Source: Anaerolentibacter hominis (GTDB lineage Bacteria; Bacillota; Clostridia; Lachnospirales; Lachnospiraceae). Taken from it: a stretch of 64,000 nt of DNA. The stretch is from assembly GCF_032380675.1 (NCBI RefSeq), contig NZ_JAWDIX010000001.1:248001-312000 (forward strand), written 5' to 3'. Position numbers and translations under genes: made by a program. This document shows, piece by piece, positions 16,847 through 24,851 of this stretch (its first letter is position 1; each line of letters opens with the position of its first letter). A model generated the notes under the pieces. That model was not told the origin of the DNA, did no database searches, and saw only the letters and a list, made by a program, of their open reading frames with translations.

Positions 16847-18172
16847 ATGTCTACAAAAGAACGTGAGGGCGAAAACCCGGAACAAAAAGAACAGGAAGAA
16901 TACTCTTTTATCCAGGAAAAGGTTGTACCAAAGAAGAGGAATAAACTGAAAAAATTTGGTATTGCTCTGCTGGTTACACTATTGCTGGCTATCATTTTCG
17001 GCCTGGTAAGCAGCCTTGTTTTTTATGTGTCAGGAAACTTTATCAAGGATGCATTTTCGCGGGACGACGGTAAGCAGAAGGTTGTGCTGGATCAGGACCC
17101 TGACCCGGGAGATACGGAACCGGAGGATAAGCCGGGAGATACGAAGCCGGACGATACGAAAAAGGAAGACGAAAAGGACGGGGAAGATGAGGAGGCTGCA
17201 CTGGAAGATTATGCAGCCGCATACACGAAATTAACGGAGGTGGCCGCAAAGGTAAATCAGTCGATCGTAACGGTAACCGGAGTGACCAGCGGGACAGACT
17301 GGTTCCTGAACAATTCAGAGAAAACGAATGCGACGTCCGGACTGATCTATGCAGAAAACGGCAAGGAGCTGCTGATTCTGGTAAACCGGAGTAAAATTAT
17401 AGATGTCAATGAGATAAGAGTTACGTTCCGTAATCTGGCGGTATCTGTGGCGGCGCTCTACGATGCGGACCCGGTAACCGGACTTGCGGTGGTCGCGGTG
17501 CCTATGAATGAAATCAATGCGGAGACCAAGGAGAGCTATAAAATAGCAGACCTGGGAGAATCCTATACGCTGACTACGGGAATGCCGATTCTGGCTCTGG
17601 GCAGCCCCAATGGATACTTATATTCCATGGAGCCGGGTATCATTACCAACCGGAAGTCGGAGATCACCGTGGTGGATAATAAGCTGGAACTGTTTAACAC
17701 GGATGTAAACGATAATTCCAACGGAGACGGTGTGATCGTAAATCTGGAAGGGCAGGTTGTGGGTATTATTACCAGCCAGTTTAAGAAGGATTTAAATAAA
17801 AATATTTCGACAGCCATCTCTATTTCCAAGGTGAAGCCTCTTCTGGAAAATATGGCGAACCAGGAAAGCCGTCCCTACCTGGGCGTGGTGGGCAGCGAGC
17901 TGACCAACGATGCGGCCAAGGCGCTGCACGTACCTTATGGTATCTATATCACGGAGGTGGAGACTGGTTCACCGGCATTTGAAGCCGGTCTGCAGAGAGG
18001 TGATATTATTACTCAGATGGATGACGTCATAATCAGTAATTTTGTGAATTTCAGGACTGCGTTGACAGAGGCCGGGCCAAATCATAAAATGAAGATGACC
18101 ATTGTGAGGACCACTAAGACAGTGGACAATGTGCTGGATATGGAAATTACGTTGAAGGAACAGAAAAAATAA
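16847..18172 (+). CDS. HtrA/DegP-like PDZ protein lacking the catalytic triad (pseudoprotease)
   Basis: The 441-residue protein has a cytoplasmic N-terminus, one TM helix (about 36-60), an acidic Asp/Pro/Lys linker (72-118), a trypsin-like domain (about 125-330) and a C-terminal PDZ domain (about 343-435, YLGVVGSELT, GSPAFEAGLQRGDIITQMD). This is the HtrA plan, but every catalytic position is altered. The His motif (TNxHV) is LVNRSKI, the Asp motif (TDLAVL) is TGLAVV, and the serine motif GNSGGPL is DNSNGDGVIV. It is therefore unlikely to cleave peptides and more likely binds protein C-termini outside the membrane. Length and frame are intact, so it is not simple decay. Confidence 0.85.
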   Translation: MSTKEREGENPEQKEQEEYSFIQEKVVPKKRNKLKKFGIALLVTLLLAIIFGLVSSLVFYVSGNFIKDAFSRDDGKQKVVLDQDPDPGDTEPEDKPGDTKPDDTKKEDEKDGEDEEAALEDYAAAYTKLTEVAAKVNQSIVTVTGVTSGTDWFLNNSEKTNATSGLIYAENGKELLILVNRSKIIDVNEIRVTFRNLAVSVAALYDADPVTGLAVVAVPMNEINAETKESYKIADLGESYTLTTGMPILALGSPNGYLYSMEPGIITNRKSEITVVDNKLELFNTDVNDNSNGDGVIVNLEGQVVGIITSQFKKDLNKNISTAISISKVKPLLENMANQESRPYLGVVGSELTNDAAKALHVPYGIYITEVETGSPAFEAGLQRGDIITQMDDVIISNFVNFRTALTEAGPNHKMKMTIVRTTKTVDNVLDMEITLKEQKK

Positions 18173-18179
18173 GACACAG

Positions 18180-18209
18180 ACCCTCTCGGGAAAATCTTTC
18201 TGGGAGGGT
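18180..18209 (+). terminator. Possible terminator after the HtrA-like gene
   Basis: ACCCTC (18180-18185) pairs with GAGGGT (18204-18209), followed by a short T-rich stretch. It is weak, so some readthrough into the exoribonuclease gene is likely. Confidence 0.45.
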
Positions 18210-18251
18210 GTTCTTATGACATTATAATTGAGAGAAAGGTGCAGGTATAAC

Positions 18252-19193
18252 ATGAGGTATATCAAGGAGTTACGTGACGGAGAAATGATACAGGAGACGT
18301 ATCTGTGCAAGACAAAGCAGTCCCTGAAGACAAAAGCGGGAAAGAGCTATTATTCTCTGCTGCTGCAGGATAAAACAGGAACGATAGATGCGAAAATATG
18401 GGAATTGTCCAATGGTATAGATCATTTTGAGGCTATGGATTACATAAAGGTGGATGCACAGGTTGTACTGTTTCAGAATTCTCCCCAGCTGAATATCCGC
18501 CGTGTGAGAAAGAGCTCGGCCGGGGAGTACGATATGTCAGATTATATGCCCACCACTGAAAAAAATGTGGAGGCAATGTGCCGTCAGTTAAACGACTACA
18601 TCGCCAGTATTGAAGAACCCCATCTGAAGCAGCTGCTGGAGAAGTTCTTCGTGGAGGATACTGCATTTTTAAAGACCTTTATCAATCACTCCGCGGCGAA
18701 AACCGTCCACCACAGCTTTATGGGCGGACTGCTGGAGCATACGTTAAGTGTAGCGGAAAATGCCAACTATATGGCGGAGCACTACACCTATCTGAATCGT
18801 GATCTGCTGGTGTCAGCCGCTATTTTGCATGATATCGGAAAGACAAGAGAGCTCTCCGCTTTTCCGGAAAATGATTATACCGATGACGGCCAGTTTTTAG
18901 GCCATATTTATATGGGAACGGAAATGATTTCCGACAAAATCAGGGAGATTTCCGGTTTTCCCGTCATCCTGGCAGGAGAACTGAAACACTGTATCCTGTC
19001 CCATCACGGTGAGCTGGAATATGGTTCCCCGAAGAAGCCTGCCATCGCGGAGGCGGTTGCCCTGAATCTGGCCGACAATATGGATGCGAAGTTACAGACA
19101 CTTCTGGAAGTGTTAAAGGGCGGAGAGGAAAAGGCGGAGTGGCTGGGCTACAACCGGCTCTTTGAGTCCAATATCCGCAGAACTACAATATAA
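18252..19193 (+). CDS. YhaM-type 3'-5' exoribonuclease (OB-fold plus HD domain)
   Basis: The 313-residue protein has an N-terminal OB-fold (KAGKSYYSLLLQDKTGTIDA) for nucleic acid binding and a metal-dependent HD domain. The HD residues are seen in GLLEHTLSVAENA, AAILHDIGKTRE, LGHIYMG and HCILSHHG, with the final Asp in LADNMDAK. This is the order and length of YhaM, which trims RNA and single-stranded DNA from the 3' end in Firmicutes. ATG 18252 is preferred over an upstream TTG because MRYIKEL is the typical N-terminus. It lies 21 bases before rlmD. Confidence 0.88.
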   Translation: MRYIKELRDGEMIQETYLCKTKQSLKTKAGKSYYSLLLQDKTGTIDAKIWELSNGIDHFEAMDYIKVDAQVVLFQNSPQLNIRRVRKSSAGEYDMSDYMPTTEKNVEAMCRQLNDYIASIEEPHLKQLLEKFFVEDTAFLKTFINHSAAKTVHHSFMGGLLEHTLSVAENANYMAEHYTYLNRDLLVSAAILHDIGKTRELSAFPENDYTDDGQFLGHIYMGTEMISDKIREISGFPVILAGELKHCILSHHGELEYGSPKKPAIAEAVALNLADNMDAKLQTLLEVLKGGEEKAEWLGYNRLFESNIRRTTI

Positions 19194-19214
19194 GTTCTAA
19201 GCTGAGGATTAATA

Positions 19215-20600
19215 ATGGAAGAAAAACGGATCTGGAAGAAGAACGACGAATTAATACTGACAATTGAAGATCTGGGATCAGAGGGAGAGGGCATAGGCCA
19301 TGTAGATGGCTATGCCCTGTTTGTCAAAAATGCGGTCCCGGGCGATAAAATAAAGGCGAAAATAATCAAGGCCAAGAAGAACTACGGCTATGCGATCATA
19401 CAGGAGCTGATGGAGCCTTCGCCCTGGAGGGCGGAACCGGTCTGCCCCATTGCGGGCAAATGCGGCGGCTGCCAGATGCAGCATATCTCCTATGAAAAAC
19501 AACTGGAATTCAAGCGGAACAAAGTCTATAACTGCCTGAAACGGATCGGCGGCCTGGAAGACATAGAAGTAGAACCGGTGATTGGAATGGAGAATCCCTA
19601 TCACTACCGCAATAAAGCCCAGTATCCGGTGGGCCTGGATAAGGAAGGCGGTCTGATCACGGGATTTTATGCAGGCCGCACGCACACGATCATGCCGGCG
19701 GACACCTGTTATATTCAGCATCCTGTCAATGAAGAGATTTTAAGGATCATCAAGGACTTTATGAGAGAATACCGGATCAAACCCTACGATGAAAAGACCG
19801 GAAAAGGGCTTGTGCGGCATATCATAACCCGCGTGGGTTATTCTACGGGTGAGATCATGGTCTGTCTGGTGATTAACGGCAGCAGCCTTCCCCACAGTGA
19901 GAAGCTGACAGAACGTCTTGCGCAGATCAAAGGGATGAAAAGTATCTGCCTGAACATAAATCAGGAGAATACGAATGTGATATTAGGGGAAAAGATCATT
20001 CCCCTTTTTGGAGAACCTTATATCTGTGACTACATTGGGGAGATCAAATACCGGATCTCGCCTCTCTCTTTCTACCAGGTGAATCCGGAGCAGACCAGAA
20101 AGCTCTATGAGAAGGCTCTGGAATTCGCAGGGCTGACCGGGAAGGAAACGGTCTGGGATCTGTACTGCGGGATCGGGACCATCTCTCTCTTTCTGGCTAA
20201 GCAGGCAAAAAAGGTCTGCGGCGTGGAGATCGTACCGAGGGCAATTGAGGATGCAAAATGGAACGCAAAGGAAAATGGAATCGATAATGCGGAGTTTTTT
20301 GCAGGGGCGGCGGAGGACGTGCTTCCGGCTGTTTACAAAGAAAGCGGCGGCAGCCTGCGGGCGGATGTGATTGTAGTGGACCCGCCGAGAAAAGGCTGTG
20401 AGGAAAGCCTTCTGGATACCATCGCGGACATGGAGCCGGAACGGATCGTGTATGTGAGCTGTGATCCGGCAACCCTGGCACGGGACTTAAAGTATCTGGG
20501 CAGCAGGGGGTATAGGGTGAATAAGGTGCAGCCCGTGGACATGTTTGGGCATTCGCGGCATGTGGAAACGGTAGTACTTCTGGAACGGAAAACGTTGTAA
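19215..20600 (+). CDS. rlmD: 23S rRNA (uracil-C5)-methyltransferase, RlmD/RumA family
   Basis: A 461-residue enzyme with an N-terminal TRAM domain, an Fe-S cluster motif (CPIAGKCGGC with a further Cys in DTCYIQHP), and a SAM methyltransferase domain. Key motifs are SPLSFYQVNPEQT, WDLYCGIGTISLFLA, VVDPPRKGCEE and the catalytic Cys in YVSCDPATLARDL. It methylates C5 of a uridine in 23S rRNA. RlmCD, the dual-site form in Firmicutes, is an equally fair name. The C-terminus ends GHSRHVETVVLLERKTL. A second, degenerate copy of this 3' end lies 1.4 kb downstream at 21961, and the sequence becomes AT-rich right after the stop. Confidence 0.92.
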   Translation: MEEKRIWKKNDELILTIEDLGSEGEGIGHVDGYALFVKNAVPGDKIKAKIIKAKKNYGYAIIQELMEPSPWRAEPVCPIAGKCGGCQMQHISYEKQLEFKRNKVYNCLKRIGGLEDIEVEPVIGMENPYHYRNKAQYPVGLDKEGGLITGFYAGRTHTIMPADTCYIQHPVNEEILRIIKDFMREYRIKPYDEKTGKGLVRHIITRVGYSTGEIMVCLVINGSSLPHSEKLTERLAQIKGMKSICLNINQENTNVILGEKIIPLFGEPYICDYIGEIKYRISPLSFYQVNPEQTRKLYEKALEFAGLTGKETVWDLYCGIGTISLFLAKQAKKVCGVEIVPRAIEDAKWNAKENGIDNAEFFAGAAEDVLPAVYKESGGSLRADVIVVDPPRKGCEESLLDTIADMEPERIVYVSCDPATLARDLKYLGSRGYRVNKVQPVDMFGHSRHVETVVLLERKTL

Positions 20601-21112
20601 ATCAAAGGGTTCCGGGGTTTTTAGTGAAATATGTAGGTGTGCTTATGGGGCATTTTGAGCTAAATATGTTTCCTTTTACTGTGCTGGGGTAAGAAAAATA
20701 AACATTTTGGCAAAATTTATTTATGGGTACATAATATGATAAATTGGATATGATTTTATAAAATGAAGAAAATATAATTCTATACTGAGGAGTGTGTACC
20801 TAGAATGCTAAAGATATCACACATGAAAGGTATTATAATTACAGAAATTTTGTTTTTCTAGAGGAACAAGATATTAGCGGAATGCTGGGAAGATATGTTG
20901 CCTAAATATTTGTAAGGAAGTAAATAGATACTCCTTTTAATAAATAATTGATTTGTATTTTGTCATGTAGTATAAAACTTCTATTCACAAGAGGTTGAAA
21001 TCCAGGTACTTCTAAAACCTGAATTGCAGTAGAATAAAAGGGATAGACGGGGAATCTGTGTTTCAATGTTCTTAGATAAAAAAATAAAGAAGGGGAAGAG
21101 AAGATAAATATC
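20601..21112. other. AT-rich 512-base gap after rlmD, no gene seen
   Basis: No reading frame here is convincing. The base composition drops sharply compared with rlmD. The stretch includes one half of a direct repeat (20958-20980) and begins with TAAATCAAAG, shared with the rlmD-like remnant at 22001. It looks like the left end of an inserted segment. Confidence 0.5.
20958..20980 (+). repeat. Direct repeat, left copy, flanking the gene at 21113
   Basis: TTTTG, two differing bases, ATGTAGTATAAAA, one differing base, TT. Matches 21928-21950 at 20 of 23 positions. Confidence 0.6.
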
Positions 21113-21841
21113 ATGCAATACATCTGGCTTTCTTATGATATTTTTAATTCTTATGGTGGAGTCGCAATTTCTAAAGTCACAGATAAGAATTTATGGATGA
21201 GAAGTTATGAGATATGGGGGCACGCAAATGATTTAATTGAGGCATCTGAGGAAGAGTTTTTTTTATCAGATGGAATAACGAATTTAAAACGTTCTTTAAA
21301 TCATAGATTACAGTTGATTGAAAAAATGTATCAATTTAAGAAAATAGATTTTGCATATAAACCAAAAGGATACTTGGAATTACTAGAGACATATGGTTTA
21401 GTAAGACCATATATTATGAAAGAGTTATTAAAGATACGAAATGGAATTGAACATTATGATGAAAAACCGCCTAACAAGCTTAGATGTAGAGAACTGTCCG
21501 ATGTTGTTTGGTATTTTTTGAAATCCACAGATAATATTGTGCAAGTAATGAAATATGTGATTGAATTTATTATTTTGGATGAATGTGGTGAGGAGACAGA
21601 ATTTAGGTATACAGTTCAGTTGGATTGGGATAGACATTATAATCTAGAAATTAAAGGTTTGTTTCCAGCAGAATATATTTCACAAGGTAGTAATGAAAAA
21701 TTTATTAAGGTAGAAAAGCTACAAGACAAAATATTATATCAATCTAAAGGAAATAGTGGGGGGATTGTTAATGGGAAATTTTCATTGTCAAAAGAGGATT
21801 ATCATATGTTATTAAAAGATATTCTAATGTATGCAAGTTAG
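21113..21841 (+). CDS. Hypothetical protein with possible HEPN-type motif
   Basis: A 242-residue protein of unknown family, AT-rich in base use compared with its chromosomal neighbours. The middle, about residues 75-150, is predicted helical and contains LLKIRNGIEHYDEK. RNGIEH fits the Rx4H motif of HEPN nucleases, which are common in defence and toxin systems. The rest, from about residue 155, looks beta-rich (TEFRYTVQLDW and following). No signal peptide or membrane helix is seen. The gene stands alone between two copies of a 23-base direct repeat, in a patch that starts at the rlmD 3' end, so it was probably acquired. The HEPN reading rests on one short motif and helical context. Confidence 0.6.
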   Translation: MQYIWLSYDIFNSYGGVAISKVTDKNLWMRSYEIWGHANDLIEASEEEFFLSDGITNLKRSLNHRLQLIEKMYQFKKIDFAYKPKGYLELLETYGLVRPYIMKELLKIRNGIEHYDEKPPNKLRCRELSDVVWYFLKSTDNIVQVMKYVIEFIILDECGEETEFRYTVQLDWDRHYNLEIKGLFPAEYISQGSNEKFIKVEKLQDKILYQSKGNSGGIVNGKFSLSKEDYHMLLKDILMYAS

Positions 21842-21927
21842 ATTGAAGTTAAATATGATTGGATAAAAAGAGATGATATAATTTTGCCGATTTATAAGTG
21901 GGTGAGTTGGGAAAGGTAATAGTTAAG

Positions 21928-21950
21928 TTTTGCTATGTAGTATAAAAGTT
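21928..21950 (+). repeat. Direct repeat, right copy
   Basis: Partner of 20958-20980. The two copies enclose the gene at 21113-21841 in a 970-base period, and this copy lies just ten bases before the rlmD-like remnant. Confidence 0.6.
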
Positions 21951-21960
21951 GACTTTCACC

Positions 21961-22000
21961 GCATGTGGAGACGGTATGCTTACTGTCAAGAAAAGTCTAA
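21961..22000 (+). pseudogene. Remnant of the 3' end of an rlmD-like gene
   Basis: The frame reads HVETVCLLSRKV and stops, matching the last residues of RlmD/RumA proteins and the upstream rlmD (HVETVVLLERKTL). At the DNA level the 50 bases from GCATGTGGA to TAAATCAAAG align without gaps with 20558-20607. Only about 13 codons remain. It is either a relic of an older rlmD whose end was displaced by an insertion, or an attachment-site duplication. The following bases to 22279 hold no convincing gene, only a short frame fragment (EYDFENLQEYRKALYLLALL) without a start. Confidence 0.7.
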
Positions 22001-22279
22001 TAAATCAAAGATTTCTGTGATTTTGGAAGAAAAATGGATGTTAGTTTCTGTTTCCGCAGAGTGAAGATATAATCATAGATTTACCCCAGGGGATAGGCTT
22101 TGGAGAACAGGAGATATACATTCGGGCGAAGGGATACTTTTTCGCATAAGTTATTTCACGTTATGAGGATGAGAAGATGAGTATGATTTTGAAAATTTAC
22201 AAGAGTATAGGAAAGCACTGTACTTGCTTGCATTACTTGATAATAGAGGGATAAATTAGTTGATTTTCCGCGCCAGTGT

Positions 22280-22492
22280 ATGAGTTACACAGTTAAATAT
22301 TCTAACGAAGGCTTTGCAAATCAAAAGGCAGAGGATTTTAGACAGCTTACCGAAAAACGAGGATTCATTTCAAAGAAAATATATTTTCTGGAGATGTATA
22401 CTTCGTTAATAGCATGTTTAAGTAGAATATTTATAGATGGTTCAAGTTCTATGTCTTTGGAAGGTTTTTATTTTCTAATGGAACAAGTATAA
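22280..22492 (+). CDS. Short hypothetical protein, possibly a gene remnant
   Basis: A 70-codon frame (MSYTVKYSNEGFANQKAED at the N-terminus). There is no clear ribosome binding site and no recognisable family. It lies in the AT-rich patch among broken genes, so it may be a leftover fragment rather than a functional gene. Confidence 0.3.
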   Translation: MSYTVKYSNEGFANQKAEDFRQLTEKRGFISKKIYFLEMYTSLIACLSRIFIDGSSSMSLEGFYFLMEQV

Positions 22493-22722
22493 AGTTATGT
22501 CGGGGCTGCAGGAGGTACAATGGGAAAAATAATTAAGGAAACTATTCATGCTAATGGGATAGATATTGGAATTTATACGCAAGATTTTGAAAATGAATAT
22601 ATTTCGTTGACAGATATTGCACGATACAAAAGTGATGACCCAACAGCGGTTATTCAAAACTGGATGAGAAATCGAGATGTGATAGAATTTCTGGGATTGT
22701 GGGAAAGTCTACATAATACAGA

Positions 22723-22754
22723 TTCTAAACCCCTCGAATTCGAGGGGTTTAGAA
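22723..22754. repeat. 32-bp perfect palindrome inside the KilA-N gene
   Basis: Two 16-bp arms with no loop, centred on GAATTC (22723-22738 and 22739-22754). It encodes SKPLEFEGFRK, a conserved part of KilA-N proteins, so the palindrome coexists with protein coding. Confidence 0.8.
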
Positions 22755-23045
22755 AACAGGCGGGAGCAAATGCATTTACAATGTCGCCCAAGAAGTGGAT
22801 AGAAGCTACAGATGCAATCGGTATTGTTTCAAAAGCAGGACGCTATGGCGGAACATATGCCCATAGCGATATTGCTATGTCTTTTGCAACTTGGATTTCA
22901 CCTGAATTTCAGTTATATATTATGAAGGATTACAGGAGACTAAAAACAGATGAGAATAGTAGGCTGTCGTGTAACTGGAATTTGAACAGAGCAATTTCAA
23001 AATTAAATTATAGGATACATACGGATGCCATTAAGGCTAATTTAC

Positions 23046-23065
23046 TTCCATCGGATTCCATCGGA
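23046..23065 (+). repeat. Tandem 10-bp duplication causing a frameshift
   Basis: TTCCATCGGA is present at 23046-23055 and again at 23056-23065. One copy is needed for the KilA-N frame. Confidence 0.9.
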
Positions 23066-23461
23066 ATTAACTCCTGCACAGATAGCCTATACATATGCGA
23101 ATGAAGCAGATATATTGAATGTCGTTTTGTTTGGAAAGACGGCGAAACAGTGGAAGGATGAAAATCTAGGGGCGAAAGGAAATATGCGGGATGTGGCAAC
23201 ACTAAACCAGTTATTGGTGCTTGCGAATCTGGAAAGTTACAATGCTGTACTGATTAAGCAAGGAAAAAATCAAAAAGAGAGAATGAAATCACTTCGCCAA
23301 TTGGCAGTACAACAGCTACAGACGTTGGAAACGATGTGTTTAAATAATTTGCCTAAATTAGAAGTTGATCAATAGAAGAAGTAGACAGTATTAAAATGTT
23401 TTAAGCTAAAGTGGATGTTGTTTTGCTATTTACTGATCATGAAAACGGTGGTGTGAAGAGT

Positions 23462-24028
23462 ATGAAACGATATGTTGCGCTACTAAGAGGTATCAATATC
23501 AGCGGAAGAAAAAAGATCACAATGGCTGAATTGAAAGAAAACCTAGAAGATATGGAATTTGAGAACGTTGTTACTTATCTGAACAGCGGCAATGTTTTAT
23601 TCTCCTGCAATGTTGCGGATGAAGCTGAGATTTCCCGTAAAATCGAAGAGATGATAAGGGATAAGTTTGGTCTTGAGATACCGGTGTATGTCAAGGATAT
23701 GGAATTTATAAACGATATACTGAGCCATGCACCAAGTTGGTGGGGTACGGACAGCAAAGAGATTTATGACAATCTGATTTTTGTAATACCGCCTGCAGAT
23801 GCGGAAATGATAGTTGATAAAATAGGCGAACCGACGGAAAATCTGGAGAAAATTAAAATCTATAAGAACATCATTTTCTGGTCCTTTAACCGAAAGAGTT
23901 ATTCAAAGGCAAACTGGTGGAAGAAAACAGCAAGTGCCGGTATAGGAGAATGGCTCACCATCAGAACTGCGAATACGGTTCGGAAATTAGCTGATCTGGA
24001 CCGAAAACGGAGTCAACAGCATAAGTAA
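23462..24028 (+). CDS. DUF1697 domain-containing protein
   Basis: A 188-residue protein that opens with MKRYVALLRGINISGRKKI, the hallmark of DUF1697, followed by YLNSGNVLFSC and a C-terminal WWKKTASAGIGEWLTIRTANTVRKLADL block. The family is widespread and cytoplasmic, and its function is not established. Start ATG 23462 matches the family N-terminus; an upstream GTG would add 17 unrelated residues. It lies at the end of the AT-rich patch. Confidence 0.85.
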   Translation: MKRYVALLRGINISGRKKITMAELKENLEDMEFENVVTYLNSGNVLFSCNVADEAEISRKIEEMIRDKFGLEIPVYVKDMEFINDILSHAPSWWGTDSKEIYDNLIFVIPPADAEMIVDKIGEPTENLEKIKIYKNIIFWSFNRKSYSKANWWKKTASAGIGEWLTIRTANTVRKLADLDRKRSQQHK

Positions 24029-24084
24029 TGGCAAGTTAACTTTTAGTTATGGGTGGCAGAGCTTTGCCGGGCGAGGTAAAACCT

Positions 24085-24834
24085 ATGATAAATTGGATTA
24101 TGAATAACAAGGAATGGATATTTAGCGGTGTGGGGATAGCAATCCTGTCGGCTGCTTTCGCAGGATGGAAAAAGAAACGGTCTCAGAAAGGCGACGGGAC
24201 GATTCAGGTAAGTGGGGATAAAAATATAGTTGGTGACGGCAATGTTGTCCAGATTTATGCTGCCGCCCCTGTAAAAAAATCCAGAATAAAGATTGTGGAT
24301 ATTACGGTAAATGATGAAAGAGAATTTATCGTTGATATTAAGCTGAGGAATACAGGGGATGAAGTGGCTTTTCTGAAAAAAATATCTTTTGATATTATGG
24401 ACTACTACGATTTAGAGAATCCACAGGTGACGGAATTTCAGATGATAGGCCCTTCTGCCGAGTATGATGTGATTCTGGACGACAGGCCCAGACAGGAGTT
24501 TAGCATCTCACAGAGTATAGGTCCTAATGAAGTGGACCGGTTTGAGTTAAAGATGGCAAGCTCTACCGCAGAAGCACGGATGGCAACGATCTATTATCTG
24601 TCGTTGTCTATCATCTATGACGAAGATGATAAAACTGAAAAATCAGGAAATTATGTCTGGGCTGTGATGTCCAACCAAAGATGGGCCGGTTGTTACATTA
24701 ACCATATGAATATGGATATTGCTCGTAAAAACTATTTGAAGCTTGTGGAATTTAATCAATACGACGGAATCAAGAGTGCAAATTTTAACGGTATTCTAAA
24801 CAGCTATGAAACGAACAAAGCGGATTTTTATTAA
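24085..24834 (+). CDS. Hypothetical membrane-anchored protein
   Basis: A 249-residue protein with one N-terminal membrane helix (WIFSGVGIAILSAAFAGW, about 11-28) followed by basic KKKR, so the bulk is probably cytoplasmic. A segment VSGDKNIVGDGNVVQIY (about 40-56) has the Gly-Asp-x-Asn repeat seen next to effector or beta-helix modules in many bacterial conflict proteins. The remaining 190 residues look like a beta-sandwich and match no family I know. GAGGT at 24073-24077 supports ATG 24085. The function is unknown. Confidence 0.6.
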   Translation: MINWIMNNKEWIFSGVGIAILSAAFAGWKKKRSQKGDGTIQVSGDKNIVGDGNVVQIYAAAPVKKSRIKIVDITVNDEREFIVDIKLRNTGDEVAFLKKISFDIMDYYDLENPQVTEFQMIGPSAEYDVILDDRPRQEFSISQSIGPNEVDRFELKMASSTAEARMATIYYLSLSIIYDEDDKTEKSGNYVWAVMSNQRWAGCYINHMNMDIARKNYLKLVEFNQYDGIKSANFNGILNSYETNKADFY

Positions 24835-24851
24835 AAGGGCGGTATTTGTTA

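Larger units (their letters stand above)
22520..23375 (+). pseudogene. KilA-N domain protein disrupted by a 10-bp tandem duplication
   Basis: The first part encodes a KilA-N DNA-binding domain of phage/mobile-element type (YISLTDIARYKSDDPTAVIQ, NWMRNRDVIEFLGLWE, RYGGTYAHSDIAMSFATWIS) preceded by a good GGAGG. The frame breaks at 23046-23065, where TTCCATCGGA occurs twice in tandem. Removing one copy restores a single 281-residue protein that continues through LTPAQIAYTYANEADILNVV and a C-terminal KilA-N-associated segment to the stop at 23375. As it stands the product ends at 23104 after 194 residues. The duplication could be a fixed loss or a reversible slip. Confidence 0.85.
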
